64,000 nt of DNA from Salinarchaeum sp. Harcht-Bsk1 (GCF_000403645.1 NC_021313.1:186001-250000), one strand, 5' to 3'. Counted from the stretch's first letter, positions 26,030 through 34,888 are shown. The notes: generated by a model from the letters alone, not told the origin. Numbers and translations: made by a program.

Positions 26030-26473
26030 ATGAAGTTCGAAGACGTCGAAGTCGGCGACGTGAACGAGTTCGGGAGCTACGAGATGACCGAGGACGAGAT
26101 CGTCTCCTTCGCCGAGCAGTACGACCCACAGCCGTTCCACGTCGATCCAGCAGCCGCGAAGGAGTACCCGTACGGCGGCCTGATCGCATCGGGCTGGCAC
26201 ACCTGTTCGGCGACGATGCGAATGCTCGTCGAGAACCAGTTCCGCGACGGCGACAACCTGGGCTCTCCCGGCGTCGACGAACTGCGGTGGCACCAGCCCG
26301 TCCGACCCGGAGACGTGCTGAGTGTCCGGGTCGAGGTCACCGAGAAACGGCCACTCGAGAGCGACCCGGAGCGAGGACTCGTCAAATCGAGGGTCGAGAC
26401 CAGCACTGACGACGGGACGCTCGTCCTCTCCTGGAAGTCCAACGTCTTCGTGCGCCGCGATCCCGACGCGTGA
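26030..26473 (+). CDS. MaoC-family dehydratase
   Basis: A 147-residue hot-dog-fold protein starting MKFEDVEVGDVNEFGSYEMT with AEQYDPQPFHVDPAAAKEYP and GGLIASGWHTCSATMRM. It is of the MaoC/NodN type that hydrates enoyl-CoA to (R)-3-hydroxyacyl-CoA. The Asp-Pro-Gln-Pro-Phe-His motif carries the catalytic Asp and His. The ATG at 26030 lies 58 bases after the kinase gene, probably in the same transcript. It could feed (R)-hydroxyacyl-CoA to PHA synthase. Confidence 0.88.
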   Translation: MKFEDVEVGDVNEFGSYEMTEDEIVSFAEQYDPQPFHVDPAAAKEYPYGGLIASGWHTCSATMRMLVENQFRDGDNLGSPGVDELRWHQPVRPGDVLSVRVEVTEKRPLESDPERGLVKSRVETSTDDGTLVLSWKSNVFVRRDPDA

Positions 26474-26562
26474 ACGTCCTATCCCACACTGGCGCTCACT
26501 GACCGCGGCAAGGCCCCGCAGCAATCTTAACGTTTGATAATGGTGGAAATTGAGGATCGCAC

Positions 26563-28527
26563 ATGGTCGTCGACAGTGATTCGATCGAGCGAGTGGGCGT
26601 CATCGGCGCCGGAAATATGGGCCACGGCATCGCGGAGGTCGTGGCCCTCGCCGGCTACGAGGTGGTGATGCGAGACGTCGAGGAGGACCTCGTCCGGGAC
26701 GGTTACGAGGACATCGAGTGGTCACTGAACAAACTCGCCGAGAAGGGGATCGTCGACCAGTCGCCGGATGCGGTCCTCGAGCGCATCGATACGACGACCG
26801 ACCTCGCGGCGGCCGCGGACGGCGCGGATCTGGTGATCGAAGCCGCCCCCGAGCAACTCTCGATCAAGCACGACATCTTCGAGGAACTCGACGAAGCAGC
26901 GCCCGAGGACGCGATCCTGGCCTCGAACACGTCGTCGCTCTCGATCACGACGATTGCCGAGGGAACGGAGCGACCCGACCAGGTGCTCGGGCTGCACTTT
27001 TTCAACCCGCCAGTGAAGATGGATCTCGTCGAGGTCATCTACGGCGAGGGGACCAGCGACGCGACCGCCGACGCCGGCTACGAGTTCGTCGAGTCGATCG
27101 GCAAGACGCCGATTCGCGTCAGGAAGGACGTCCACGGGTTCGTCGTGAACTCGGTGCTCGGGCCGTTCGCGAGCGAGCCCGCCTGGATGGTCTCCCGCGA
27201 CGAGGCGACGATCCGCGGCGCCGACGCCACGATGGTCCACGAGCGCGGCTACCCGATGGGCCCCTTCGAACTGGCCGACATGAACGGGATCGACATCGGG
27301 TACCACGTCCGGAAGGAGGCGGACATCCCGATCCCGCCGATCATGCAGGAGCGCGTCGACGCTGGAAACCTCGGCCGCAAGTCCGGCGCGGGATACTACG
27401 ACTACGAGGACGGCGACGGGGCCGACTACGGGCCCGACGACGCGGGCGACTTCGACTGGTTCAGGGTCGAAGCGATGATGGTCAACGAGGGGGCCAAACT
27501 CGTCGGAAACGACGTCGCGACGCCCGAAGCAGTCGACACCGGGATGCGCCTCGGCGCTGGCTTCCCGGAAGGAATCTGCCGACGTGGCGACGCGCTCGGT
27601 CTGGACGACGTGCTCGAGAAGCTCCAAGAACTCCACGAGACGTACGGCGACGAGCGGTACGAGCCGGACGGCTACCTCGTGGACCTGGTCGAAGCGGGCC
27701 ATACCGGCGAGGAGGCCGGTCGAGGATTCTACGAGTACGACGCTGGCGACGGCCCCGGCGAGTACAGCACGATCAACTGGGCGCTCGAGGACGACGGCCT
27801 GCTCGAAATCGAGTTCGACCGCCCCGAGCGCCTCAACGCGATGAACGGAGACCTCGCGGACGCCGTCGTCGACCTCCTCGACTCGATCGACGAAGATGCC
27901 GTACGAGCGGTGACCTTCGAGGGCGCAGGTGATCGAGCGTTCTGTGCGGGCGCGGACATCACCGGCTTCGCCTCGATCGAGCCGGCGAAGCAATCGGAGC
28001 CGACGCCCGTCTACGGTACGATCGCCGAATTCCCGCGGCCCACGCTCGCCAAGATCGACGGGTACTGCCTCGGCGCGGGACTGGAGATGGCCCTGGCATG
28101 CGACCTCCGGATCGCGACGACGGACTCGGAGTTCGGCTTTCCGGAGATCAATCTCGGGTTGCTGCCGGGCGGCGGGGGTACCCAGCGCACGATGCGAATG
28201 ATCGGCGACGCGCGGGCCAAGGAACTGGTGTTCCGTGGCGAGCACATTGCCGCCGAGCGCGCCGAGAACTGGGGATTGATCAACCGCGCCGTCGATCCGG
28301 CGGACTACGACGACGTCGTCGCTGCGTTCGTCCACGATCTCGTGACCGGCCCGCCGATCGCGCTTCGGAAGGCAAAGCGCGTGATGAACGAGGGCCGCGA
28401 CCAGGACCTCGACGCGGCGCTGGACATGGAGAGTCAGGCATTCGCCCTCCTGCTGACCACCGACGATGCGAAGGAAGGCGCGGCCGCGTTCGCGGAGGAC
28501 CGCGAGCCGGAGTTCACCGGCGAGTGA
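26563..28527 (+). CDS. 3-hydroxyacyl-CoA dehydrogenase / enoyl-CoA hydratase fusion
   Basis: A 654-residue bifunctional beta-oxidation enzyme with domain order reversed from bacterial FadB. Residues 1-285 are the NAD-binding dehydrogenase (GAGNMGHG at 16-22, VIEAAPEQ, ASNTSSLS, HFFNPP with the catalytic His). Residues about 290-395 are a second C-terminal dehydrogenase module (FRVEAMMVNEGAKLV ... GRGFYEYD). Residues about 400-654 are the crotonase domain with both hydratase glutamates (GAGLEMALACD and FGFPEINLGLLPGGGG). It converts enoyl-CoA to 3-ketoacyl-CoA by the (S)-hydroxy route. TTTGATAAT near 26533-26541 is a likely TATA box. The arrangement is common in archaea. Confidence 0.95.
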   Translation: MVVDSDSIERVGVIGAGNMGHGIAEVVALAGYEVVMRDVEEDLVRDGYEDIEWSLNKLAEKGIVDQSPDAVLERIDTTTDLAAAADGADLVIEAAPEQLSIKHDIFEELDEAAPEDAILASNTSSLSITTIAEGTERPDQVLGLHFFNPPVKMDLVEVIYGEGTSDATADAGYEFVESIGKTPIRVRKDVHGFVVNSVLGPFASEPAWMVSRDEATIRGADATMVHERGYPMGPFELADMNGIDIGYHVRKEADIPIPPIMQERVDAGNLGRKSGAGYYDYEDGDGADYGPDDAGDFDWFRVEAMMVNEGAKLVGNDVATPEAVDTGMRLGAGFPEGICRRGDALGLDDVLEKLQELHETYGDERYEPDGYLVDLVEAGHTGEEAGRGFYEYDAGDGPGEYSTINWALEDDGLLEIEFDRPERLNAMNGDLADAVVDLLDSIDEDAVRAVTFEGAGDRAFCAGADITGFASIEPAKQSEPTPVYGTIAEFPRPTLAKIDGYCLGAGLEMALACDLRIATTDSEFGFPEINLGLLPGGGGTQRTMRMIGDARAKELVFRGEHIAAERAENWGLINRAVDPADYDDVVAAFVHDLVTGPPIALRKAKRVMNEGRDQDLDAALDMESQAFALLLTTDDAKEGAAAFAEDREPEFTGE

Positions 28528-28572
28528 GCGCCGCTGCGGGTTGCCACCGTCGGTGGCTGCGCGCGTGACCGG

Positions 28573-29790
28573 TCACTCGCCGTAGCGCAAGACCGGTTCG
28601 AGCTCGGCTTCGTCCACGTCCTCGAACAGCTCCCGCGCGATCGTCCGCAGGTGGACCTCGTCCGCGCCGTCGACGATGCGGAACGTTCGGACGCTCTCGT
28701 AGAAGTCCGCCAGTGGGAGATCCCGCCCGATACCGTTGGCGCCGCAGTACTGCACGGCGGTGTCGATCGCGGCGCCCGTCGCTCGTGCGGCGAATACCTT
28801 GCTCGCCGAGACCTCCGTCCTGGCCTGCTGACCAGCGGTGATCGCGTCTGCGGCCGCGCGGACCATCGCCCGCGCCGCCTGGACTTGCGTCTCGCGCTCG
28901 GCGATCTCGAACCGGGCGTGTTGCTTCTCGGCGAGCGTCGTCCCGAACGCCTCTCGTTCGGCGCTGTACGCCCTGGCGATCGAGAGCGCGCGCTCCGCCA
29001 TGCCTGAAAAGCGCATACAGTGAGTCAGTCGAGCGGGACCGAGGCGCTCCTGGACGTGGGTGAACCCCTCGCCCTCCTCGCCGAGCAGGTGCTCCTCGGG
29101 GACGCGGACGTGGTCGAACTTGATCTCCGCGTGCCCGGTACCCAGCGAGTGCCCGCCGAGGTGCGGGATGTCGCGGACGACCTCGACGCCGTTTGCCTCG
29201 GCCGGCACGACGAACACCGAGCACCCCTCGTAGGGGTGGACGTCGGGATTCGTCCGAGCGAGTACGAGCAGGACGTCGGCCTCGATGCCCTGCGTCGTCC
29301 ACCACTTGTGGCCGTCGATGATCCACTCGTCGCCGTCTTTCTCGGCGGTGGTCTGGATCATCTTCGGGTCTGATCCGGCGCCCTGGAGCGGCTCGGTCAT
29401 CGAGAAGCCCGACGCGATGTCGCCGGCGACGAGCGGTTCGAGATACTGCTCCTTCTGGATCTCTGTGCCCTGCATCTCGAGGAGGTGCATGTTCCCCTCG
29501 TCCGGGGCGTCTACCCGCATCGCGAGCGGGCCGAGGATGCTTCGACCTGCCTGCTCGAAGGTCGGAAGCACGTCCCGGAACTCGTAGCCCATGCCCCCGT
29601 GCTCCTCGGCGATCTGCGGCGCGTAGACGCCGTACTCTCGGGCGGCCTCCCTGAGTTCCCGTACCGTCGAGTCCGAGACGCCCATCCCACCGGGCAGTTC
29701 TCGCTCTTTCGGGAGGACGACCTCCTCCATCAGCCGCCGGGCCCGATCCGCCAGCTCCGCAGCAGCGTCGGAGTCGTCGAACGTGAACAT
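28573..29790 (-). CDS. Acyl-CoA dehydrogenase, ACAD10/ACAD11-like
   Basis: A 405-residue flavoprotein of the ACAD fold but of the ACAD10/11 subgroup. It has SMTEPLQGAGSDPKMIQTTA, DGHKWWTTQG, RLGPARLTHCMRFSGMAERAL and DGADEVHLRTIA, which correspond closely to ACAD11 blocks such as GKKWW and LGPGRIHHCMR. In ordinary ACADs the catalytic Glu lies in IYEGTxxIQ (as in the second ACAD at 37544); here that place reads VDGADEVH. ACAD10/11 enzymes remove phosphate from 4-phosphoacyl-CoA and isomerise the product. The separate kinase at 24895 and HAD protein at 29987 supply the other ACAD10 domains. Read from the opposite strand to the kinase. ATG at 29790 is a standard start. Confidence 0.9.
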   Translation of the reverse strand: MFTFDDSDAAAELADRARRLMEEVVLPKERELPGGMGVSDSTVRELREAAREYGVYAPQIAEEHGGMGYEFRDVLPTFEQAGRSILGPLAMRVDAPDEGNMHLLEMQGTEIQKEQYLEPLVAGDIASGFSMTEPLQGAGSDPKMIQTTAEKDGDEWIIDGHKWWTTQGIEADVLLVLARTNPDVHPYEGCSVFVVPAEANGVEVVRDIPHLGGHSLGTGHAEIKFDHVRVPEEHLLGEEGEGFTHVQERLGPARLTHCMRFSGMAERALSIARAYSAEREAFGTTLAEKQHARFEIAERETQVQAARAMVRAAADAITAGQQARTEVSASKVFAARATGAAIDTAVQYCGANGIGRDLPLADFYESVRTFRIVDGADEVHLRTIARELFEDVDEAELEPVLRYGE

Positions 29791-29927
29791 CGTGTGTCAA
29801 CGACCCACGCGCCCCACCAAAAGCGTTCGCTCCCGATCGACCGTGATAGTTCGGGGTCGCCCCCAGTGCTGGGTGTACGACGACTTCGTCGCCGATCGCG
29901 TCGCCTCCGCGTCGGGAGGGCCCACCC

Positions 29928-29967
29928 GTCGATAGACTCACCACCACGTCGATAGATTCACCACCTC
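29928..29967. repeat. 20-base tandem repeat ahead of the HAD gene
   Basis: GTCGATAGACTCACCACCAC (29928-29947) is followed directly by GTCGATAGATTCACCACCTC (29948-29967), 18 of 20 matching. It lies in the divergent region between the ACAD and HAD genes, 20 bases before the HAD start codon. Confidence 0.6.
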
Positions 29968-29986
29968 GACCGACGAATGCTGCGTC

Positions 29987-30703
29987 GTGTCCGACGAACG
30001 TCACACCGCGTCCGGGAGCCCCGACGTCGAGGCTGTCTTCTGGGACATCGGTGGCGTCATCCTGGCGGCCGATTCCGTGCGGACTGCCCACCGGGCGTTC
30101 GTCGAGGAGCTCGTGACCGAGTATTCCACGAGCCACACCGCGGAGTCCGCGCTGGAGGTGTGGCGGACGACGGTCGGGGAGTACTTCCGGGAGCGCGACG
30201 GGACGGAGTTCCGGCCGGCGCGGAAGGCCTATCGACTCGCCATCGACGAGATCCTCGACGAGTCAGTCGAAGACGCGGAGTGGCGGCCGTCGTTTCGCGC
30301 CGTGCTCGAGGAACACGCTCGGCCGAACCCGGGGGCCGTCGAGGCGATCGAACGGCTCGCCGCCGCGCCCGTTCACCTGGGCGTGATCAGCGACGTGGAC
30401 GAGGCCGAAGGGAGGCGGCTGCTCGAGACGTTCGGCGTGCTGGAGACGTTCGACTCCGTGACGACCTCCGAAGCAGTCGGCCGGACCAAGCCAGATCCCG
30501 CGATGTTCGAAACAGCGCTGGAGACGGCCGGCGTCGAGCCTTCCAGGGCCGCGATGATCGGGGACCGGTACGACCACGACGTGGCGGGCAGCGCCGAGGT
30601 AGGGATGACAGCCGTGGCCTACGGCGCCGATGACGGGCCGGCGGTCGATCACCGGATTGAGGAGCTCCGCGAACTCCCTGCATTGCTGGGGTTCGAGGAC
30701 TGA
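29987..30703 (+). CDS. HAD-superfamily hydrolase (ACAD10/sEH N-terminal-like)
   Basis: A 238-residue haloacid-dehalogenase-fold phosphatase. The nucleophile motif is AVFWDIGGVILAADS, in which the usual second Asp (general acid) is replaced by Gly, as in the GGV subgroup to which the N-terminal HAD domain of ACAD10 belongs. Motif II is GVISDVD, motif III is GRTKPDPAMFE and motif IV is MIGDRYDHDVAGS. The start is a GTG at 29987; the DNA upstream carries a tandem repeat. The gene is divergent from the ACAD at 28573. It may dephosphorylate a dead-end 4-phosphoacyl-CoA or be a general phosphatase; this is inferred from the domain company. Confidence 0.85.
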   Translation: MSDERHTASGSPDVEAVFWDIGGVILAADSVRTAHRAFVEELVTEYSTSHTAESALEVWRTTVGEYFRERDGTEFRPARKAYRLAIDEILDESVEDAEWRPSFRAVLEEHARPNPGAVEAIERLAAAPVHLGVISDVDEAEGRRLLETFGVLETFDSVTTSEAVGRTKPDPAMFETALETAGVEPSRAAMIGDRYDHDVAGSAEVGMTAVAYGADDGPAVDHRIEELRELPALLGFED

Positions 30704-30786
30704 CGTCGCTCGACGTCGAGGGGCCCCTGGAGTGCGTGCGTGAGCCATCTTTGGGGACGCCACCCTTCTCAGACCGCTCCCCGTGT

Positions 30787-31569
30787 TCAGATCACGCCTT
30801 CGGAGATCCGGGGCACGCCAGCGATCCCGACCGTCTCGCCGACCATGTACGAGGAGGCCGGACTCGCGAGGAACTGCGCGAGGTCCGCGACCTCCTCGCT
30901 GCGTCCGATCGATCGATCGACCTCCGATCGGTCGACCTCCTCCGCGGTAATTCCCATCTGCGAGGCCACGCCTGGCGTCGCGACGAGCCCGGGCGCGATG
31001 CAGTTCACGCGCACGTCTCGATCGGCCCACTCCGCTGCGAGTGAGGAGGTGAGGTTGATCACGCCGGCCTTGGCGGCGCCATAGTGGCTCATGTGTGGGG
31101 AGCCATCCTGCCCGGCGATGCTGGCGAGGTTGATGACCGTTCCGCCGCCCTCGGCCAGCGCCTCGCCAGCGGCCTGGGTGCAGTGGTAGGTGCCCGTGAG
31201 ATTGATGTCGACGATCGTCTGCCAGCCGTTCGGAGAGATGTCGTCGAATGCGGCCATGAAGCTCGCCCCTGCGTTGTTCACGAGGCAGTCGATGCCGCCG
31301 AATTGCTCGACCGTCGCGTCGACGAGCGCCTCGACAGCGTCGCGGTCGGTTACGTCACACTCGACGGCGAGGGCCTCACCCGGCCGGTCGCTCTCGGCAA
31401 TTCCCTCCGCGACCGGATCCACGTTCTCCTGCTCGCGAGAGCAGACCACCACGTCGGCGCCGGCTGCGGCGAACTGTTCGGCGATCGCTCGCCCGATGCC
31501 GCTCGACGCGCCAGTCACGATCGCACGCTGCCCTTCGATTCCGAACCGCTCGGATGCGTCTTCGGCCAT
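30787..31569 (-). CDS. Short-chain dehydrogenase/reductase (FabG-like)
   Basis: A 260-residue SDR oxidoreductase. The cofactor loop is TGASSGIG, NNAG is present, and the active site is Ser in LASIAGQ with Tyr-x-x-x-Lys in HYGAAKAG. The C-terminal VGETVGIAGVPRISEGVI is typical of FabG-like enzymes. It could oxidise or reduce a 3-hydroxy or 4-keto/4-hydroxyacyl-CoA; in the Lva pathway an SDR (LvaD) reduces levulinyl-CoA to 4-hydroxyvaleryl-CoA. The ATG at 31569 is preferred since the 26 codons upstream have no family match and TTTTATG (complement of about 31603-31609) is a plausible promoter. Converges with the HAD gene. Confidence 0.9.
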   Translation of the reverse strand: MAEDASERFGIEGQRAIVTGASSGIGRAIAEQFAAAGADVVVCSREQENVDPVAEGIAESDRPGEALAVECDVTDRDAVEALVDATVEQFGGIDCLVNNAGASFMAAFDDISPNGWQTIVDINLTGTYHCTQAAGEALAEGGGTVINLASIAGQDGSPHMSHYGAAKAGVINLTSSLAAEWADRDVRVNCIAPGLVATPGVASQMGITAEEVDRSEVDRSIGRSEEVADLAQFLASPASSYMVGETVGIAGVPRISEGVI

Positions 31570-31789
31570 GCGGAGATCTACCACACACTGGAGTCGGCCC
31601 CAGCATAAAACCCGGCGTGCAGTGGGATCGAGCACCGCTCGATCCAACGGTCCGGACGCATCGAGTGTTACTGGGTACCACTGGGCGTGGAGTTATTGCA
31701 CGCAAGGCCGTCCACCGAACCGTGACTCCAAGCGATCGCCGACGAGCGCCTGTGCAACCGACGGGGCCGACTCGACGGAGGACGAGAAA

Positions 31790-32233
31790 ATGAGCGGTGG
31801 ATACGACGCCGTCGAGGTCGGCGACACCGCAACGACCGCCGGACGGACCATCACCGAAGCCGACGTCGCGAACTTCGCCGGCGTGAGCGGCGACTTCAAC
31901 CACCTCCATCTGGACGCGGAAACGATGGCTGCGACCGAGTACGGTGAGCGAATCGTCCACGGTGCGCTGGTGTTCTCCGTCGCGACGGGGCTGCTATGGC
32001 AGCACCGCGACGACGACATTCGCGAACACGTCGTCGCCTTCTACGGGGTGGACCGCCTCCGATTCGTCCGACCCTGCTTCATCGGCGACACGCTTCACGT
32101 CGTGCGTGAAGTCCTCGAGAAGGAGCGGCGTGAGCATCCAGTCGCAACGGGGATCGTTCGCTACGAGATAACTGTCCTGAACCAGCGGGACGAGACCGTG
32201 CTCGCCGCCGAGTTCCTGTCCCTCCTCCAGTAA
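31790..32233 (+). CDS. MaoC-family dehydratase
   Basis: A 147-residue hot-dog hydratase, a second stand-alone MaoC gene in this block. It starts MSGGYDAVEVGDTATTAGRT and has the hydratase motif FAGVSGDFNHLHLDAETMAA (Asp and His) plus ERIVHGALVFSVATGL. The C-terminal half (GVDRLRFVRPCFIGDTLHV) is typical of (R)-enoyl-CoA hydratases. The ATG at 31790 has a GGAGG motif (31777-31781) about 8 bases upstream, a clear ribosome-binding site. It is the last gene of the acyl-CoA block before the ABC importer. Confidence 0.9.
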   Translation: MSGGYDAVEVGDTATTAGRTITEADVANFAGVSGDFNHLHLDAETMAATEYGERIVHGALVFSVATGLLWQHRDDDIREHVVAFYGVDRLRFVRPCFIGDTLHVVREVLEKERREHPVATGIVRYEITVLNQRDETVLAAEFLSLLQ

Positions 32234-32563
32234 CTCCAGAGACGGTCGGTTGCGTGCCATTCGGGGCTTTGCCCGCCCAATCGAGTCGGGAACGCCAGCG
32301 TGGTGACCGGGTCATCGCGACGGCGAGGCTCGCGACCGTATCGAGCAGCAGCCTAGCGACGGTCTCGACCCCGAGAGAGTCGAGGTGCACGATTAGCATC
32401 CCGAGCGTCACGTGGAGACCAATGCGATCGATTGCTATCGACGGAAACTCCTATCAACTACACGAGGATGAACGGTATAATAGTTTCCCCCAAACGCAGT
32501 AAATTATACCACATATTTATCTATAAAGAACATGAACAAATGGTCGACACCCGAGTGTGAGAC
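32234..32563. other. Intergenic region with AT-rich promoter of the ABC importer
   Basis: About 330 bases between the MaoC gene and the importer. The first half is ordinary GC-rich sequence without a gene I can support. The last 110 bases are sharply AT-rich and contain an 8-base inverted repeat (32474-32510) and overlapping TATA-like elements (CATATTTATCTATAAAG, 32512-32528). Confidence 0.55.
32474..32510 (+). promoter_or_regulatory. 8-base inverted repeat upstream of the importer operon
   Basis: GGTATAAT (32474-32481) and ATTATACC (32503-32510) are perfect inverted repeats separated by 21 bases (29 bases, close to three helical turns, between like positions). They end just upstream of the TATA-like elements, so an activator or repressor site is plausible. 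Confidence 0.5.
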
Positions 32564-33973
32564 ATGATGACAAGGCACAACGAACAGACCACAGGGGATC
32601 AGCACACTGACGAACAGACCACGGGAAGACGACCAACGGACGAGCGGAACGCGGACGGTAGCACAGGGGGAACGGGGTACGTCAGGCGGCGACACTTCCT
32701 GCAGACTGCTGGCGCCGCGGCAGTGACGTCGACGCTGGCCGGGTGCATCCCGGGCAGCGGGGACGGCGGCGACAACCTCGAAGGCCCGATTCGGATCGGC
32801 CACCTGGCGCCGTTACAGAACCCACTGGGGATCGGTTCTCGGCGGACCGCGACCATGGCCGTCGATCAGATCTCTGATGACGGCGGGATCATGGACGAGG
32901 AAGTCGAAGTCGTCCACGCGGACACCGGTGGGAACCCCGGAACCGCGCAGACGGAGGCCGAGCGACTCGTCGCGGAGGAGGACGTCGACGTCATCGTCGG
33001 CACGTTCGTCAGCGAAGTCACCCAGGCGATCATGGATTACGTCGCCCAGGAGGGCGTCCCGCTGATCGTGACGGGCTCCTCGGCACCGAGCACGGTGACG
33101 GACTTCATCGGCCAGGACTACGATCGGTACAAGAACTTCTTCCGCACGGGGCCGATCAACTCCACGTTCCAGGCGGAGGCGATGGTGGACTACGTCAACC
33201 ACCTGAACGACCTCCACGGCTGGAGTTCGTTCGCAGTGGTAGCCGACGACGCAGCGTGGGTCGAGCCACACCTGAACGTCCTGCCCGACGCGCTGGAAGA
33301 GCAGGGGTACGATCTCGTGATGGAGCAGTCGCTCAACATCAACATCGACGACTTCAGCCCTGTCATCAACGACGTCGTCGAGTCCGACGCCGACGCGATG
33401 ATCCGCTTCTTCGCGCATATCAACGCGGCTCCGCTGCTGGTCGAGCGGGCCCAGCGAGAGCTCACGTTTGGCATCGAGGGGATCCACGTCACGGGGATGC
33501 ACCCTGCATTTGCCCAGTTGACCGAGGGGGCAGCGACCTACGAGACGACCTCCCAGTCCGGGGGCGGGGGGACGACGGACATCACGGAGAACACGATTCC
33601 GTTCGTCGAGTCCTACCGGGAGCGCTTCGCGGACAGCGACCCGCCGGTCGGCCACCCGATGTACATGGGGTTCAACACCTACGACGCGATCAACGTCTAC
33701 AAGGCGGCGGTCGAGCGTGGCGGCACCTGGGACTACGGGAACGACCTCGACAGCATCGTCGACGCGATGCTCGCGACCGACCACACGGGCGTCGCGGGAC
33801 AGATCCAGCTCTACGGCCCCGACGCCGAGTACCCTCACGACGCCAAGGAGACACGGGACGACGAAGGGACCATCTCGAACTTCCCGATCACGCAGTGGCA
33901 ACCCCAGGGAGCGCTCGAGTGCGTCTATCCCGAACAACACGCAACTGCCGAACACATGGCTCCCCGCTGGTAG
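32564..33973 (+). CDS. Branched-chain-amino-acid-type ABC substrate-binding lipoprotein
   Basis: A 469-residue extracellular binding protein of the LivJ/type I periplasmic family, anchored as a lipoprotein. A 40-residue hydrophilic leader precedes a Tat signal (RRRHFLQTAGAAAVTSTLAG) with the lipobox LAGC (Cys61). The mature domain starts PIRIGHLAPLQNPLGIGSRR and contains VIVGTFVSEVTQ and a typical ligand-binding lobe (AEAMVDYVNHLNDLHGWSSF). The leader holds a short internal duplication (TDEQTTG-type words). It is the first of five overlapping genes. Substrates of this family include branched amino acids, urea, amides and aromatic or short-chain acids; here an acid feeding the neighbouring acyl-CoA genes is possible. 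Confidence 0.92.
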   Translation: MMTRHNEQTTGDQHTDEQTTGRRPTDERNADGSTGGTGYVRRRHFLQTAGAAAVTSTLAGCIPGSGDGGDNLEGPIRIGHLAPLQNPLGIGSRRTATMAVDQISDDGGIMDEEVEVVHADTGGNPGTAQTEAERLVAEEDVDVIVGTFVSEVTQAIMDYVAQEGVPLIVTGSSAPSTVTDFIGQDYDRYKNFFRTGPINSTFQAEAMVDYVNHLNDLHGWSSFAVVADDAAWVEPHLNVLPDALEEQGYDLVMEQSLNINIDDFSPVINDVVESDADAMIRFFAHINAAPLLVERAQRELTFGIEGIHVTGMHPAFAQLTEGAATYETTSQSGGGGTTDITENTIPFVESYRERFADSDPPVGHPMYMGFNTYDAINVYKAAVERGGTWDYGNDLDSIVDAMLATDHTGVAGQIQLYGPDAEYPHDAKETRDDEGTISNFPITQWQPQGALECVYPEQHATAEHMAPRW

Positions 33974-33979
33974 CCGCTG

Positions 33980-34888
33980 ATGTTCAGCGGACTTCCAACG
34001 GTGCTGGTCAACGCGGCACTGATCAGTGCACTCTACGCCCTGATCGCGATCGGCTTCACGATGATCTTCGGCGTCGGGGGCGTGTTGAACCTGGCACACG
34101 GAGCCCTGCTGATGGCCGGCGCGTACGCGTACCTGCTGCTGGCCCGCGACACGATCTCGGTCCCAGTGTTCGAGTCGATGACGTTGCACCCACTGATCGC
34201 ATTCCCGATCGCGGTCGTCACGGTGGCAGTGCTATCGTACCTGCTGTACGTCGTCATCGTCCAGTTCGTGGAGGACAATCCGATCGTCACCTTCCTGGCG
34301 ACGATCGTCGTCGCCCTGGCAGCGACGGAGGTCGTGATCCACTACGCCGGTGCGTCGACCCACACGTACACGCTGATTCCGAGCGATCTGCTGCCGTCGA
34401 CCGTCGGCTTCGGCCCCGTCGACGGAATCCTCACCGTCGACGTCGTCGGGTTCGTCGTCTCCTGGGTTGCCATTGGACTCCTGTGGCTCTACGTGACGAA
34501 GACCGACAGCGGGCGTGCGATTCGCGCGACGTCGATGACGGAACGTGGCGCGCGGCTCACGGGCGTCAACGTGCACGCGGTGCGAGCCCGGACCTGGCTC
34601 GTGGCGGGTGCACTCGCCGGGATCGGGGGCGTCTTCCTCGGTGCCTCCGCCTCCGCGACGCCCGGAATGTGGCTCCAGCCGCTCTCGCTCGCGTTCATCA
34701 TCGTCGTCATCGGTGGGATCGGGTCGATCAAGGGATCGATCGTCGCCGCGTACCTGATCGGCTTTCTGCAGACGGGCGTGGGGGAGTACCTGGGGCAGAA
34801 CTTCCGGGGAATCCTCTCGCTCGTCTTGCTCATCGCGGTGCTGTTCATGCTTCCGCAAGGACTGTTCGGGAGGGAGTTCCATGAGTAG
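33980..34888 (+). CDS. livH: LivH-type ABC permease
   Basis: A 302-residue inner-membrane permease with about eight transmembrane helices (for example residues 5-27, 40-60, 72-96 and 250-290). The LivH signature GFTMIFGVGGVLNLAHGALL is near the N-terminus, and the coupling motif RATSMTERGARLTGVNVHAV is near residue 180. It starts 6 bases after the binding-protein stop and overlaps the next permease gene by 8 bases, so the genes are one operon. The symbol refers to the family, not a proven leucine substrate. Confidence 0.92.
   Translation: MFSGLPTVLVNAALISALYALIAIGFTMIFGVGGVLNLAHGALLMAGAYAYLLLARDTISVPVFESMTLHPLIAFPIAVVTVAVLSYLLYVVIVQFVEDNPIVTFLATIVVALAATEVVIHYAGASTHTYTLIPSDLLPSTVGFGPVDGILTVDVVGFVVSWVAIGLLWLYVTKTDSGRAIRATSMTERGARLTGVNVHAVRARTWLVAGALAGIGGVFLGASASATPGMWLQPLSLAFIIVVIGGIGSIKGSIVAAYLIGFLQTGVGEYLGQNFRGILSLVLLIAVLFMLPQGLFGREFHE

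Noticed and set aside
32813-34189. A 458-codon open frame opposite the importer binding protein
   Set aside because: It is rich in Arg, His and Val without domains and is fully antisense to the binding-protein gene with its clear Tat signal and lipobox.
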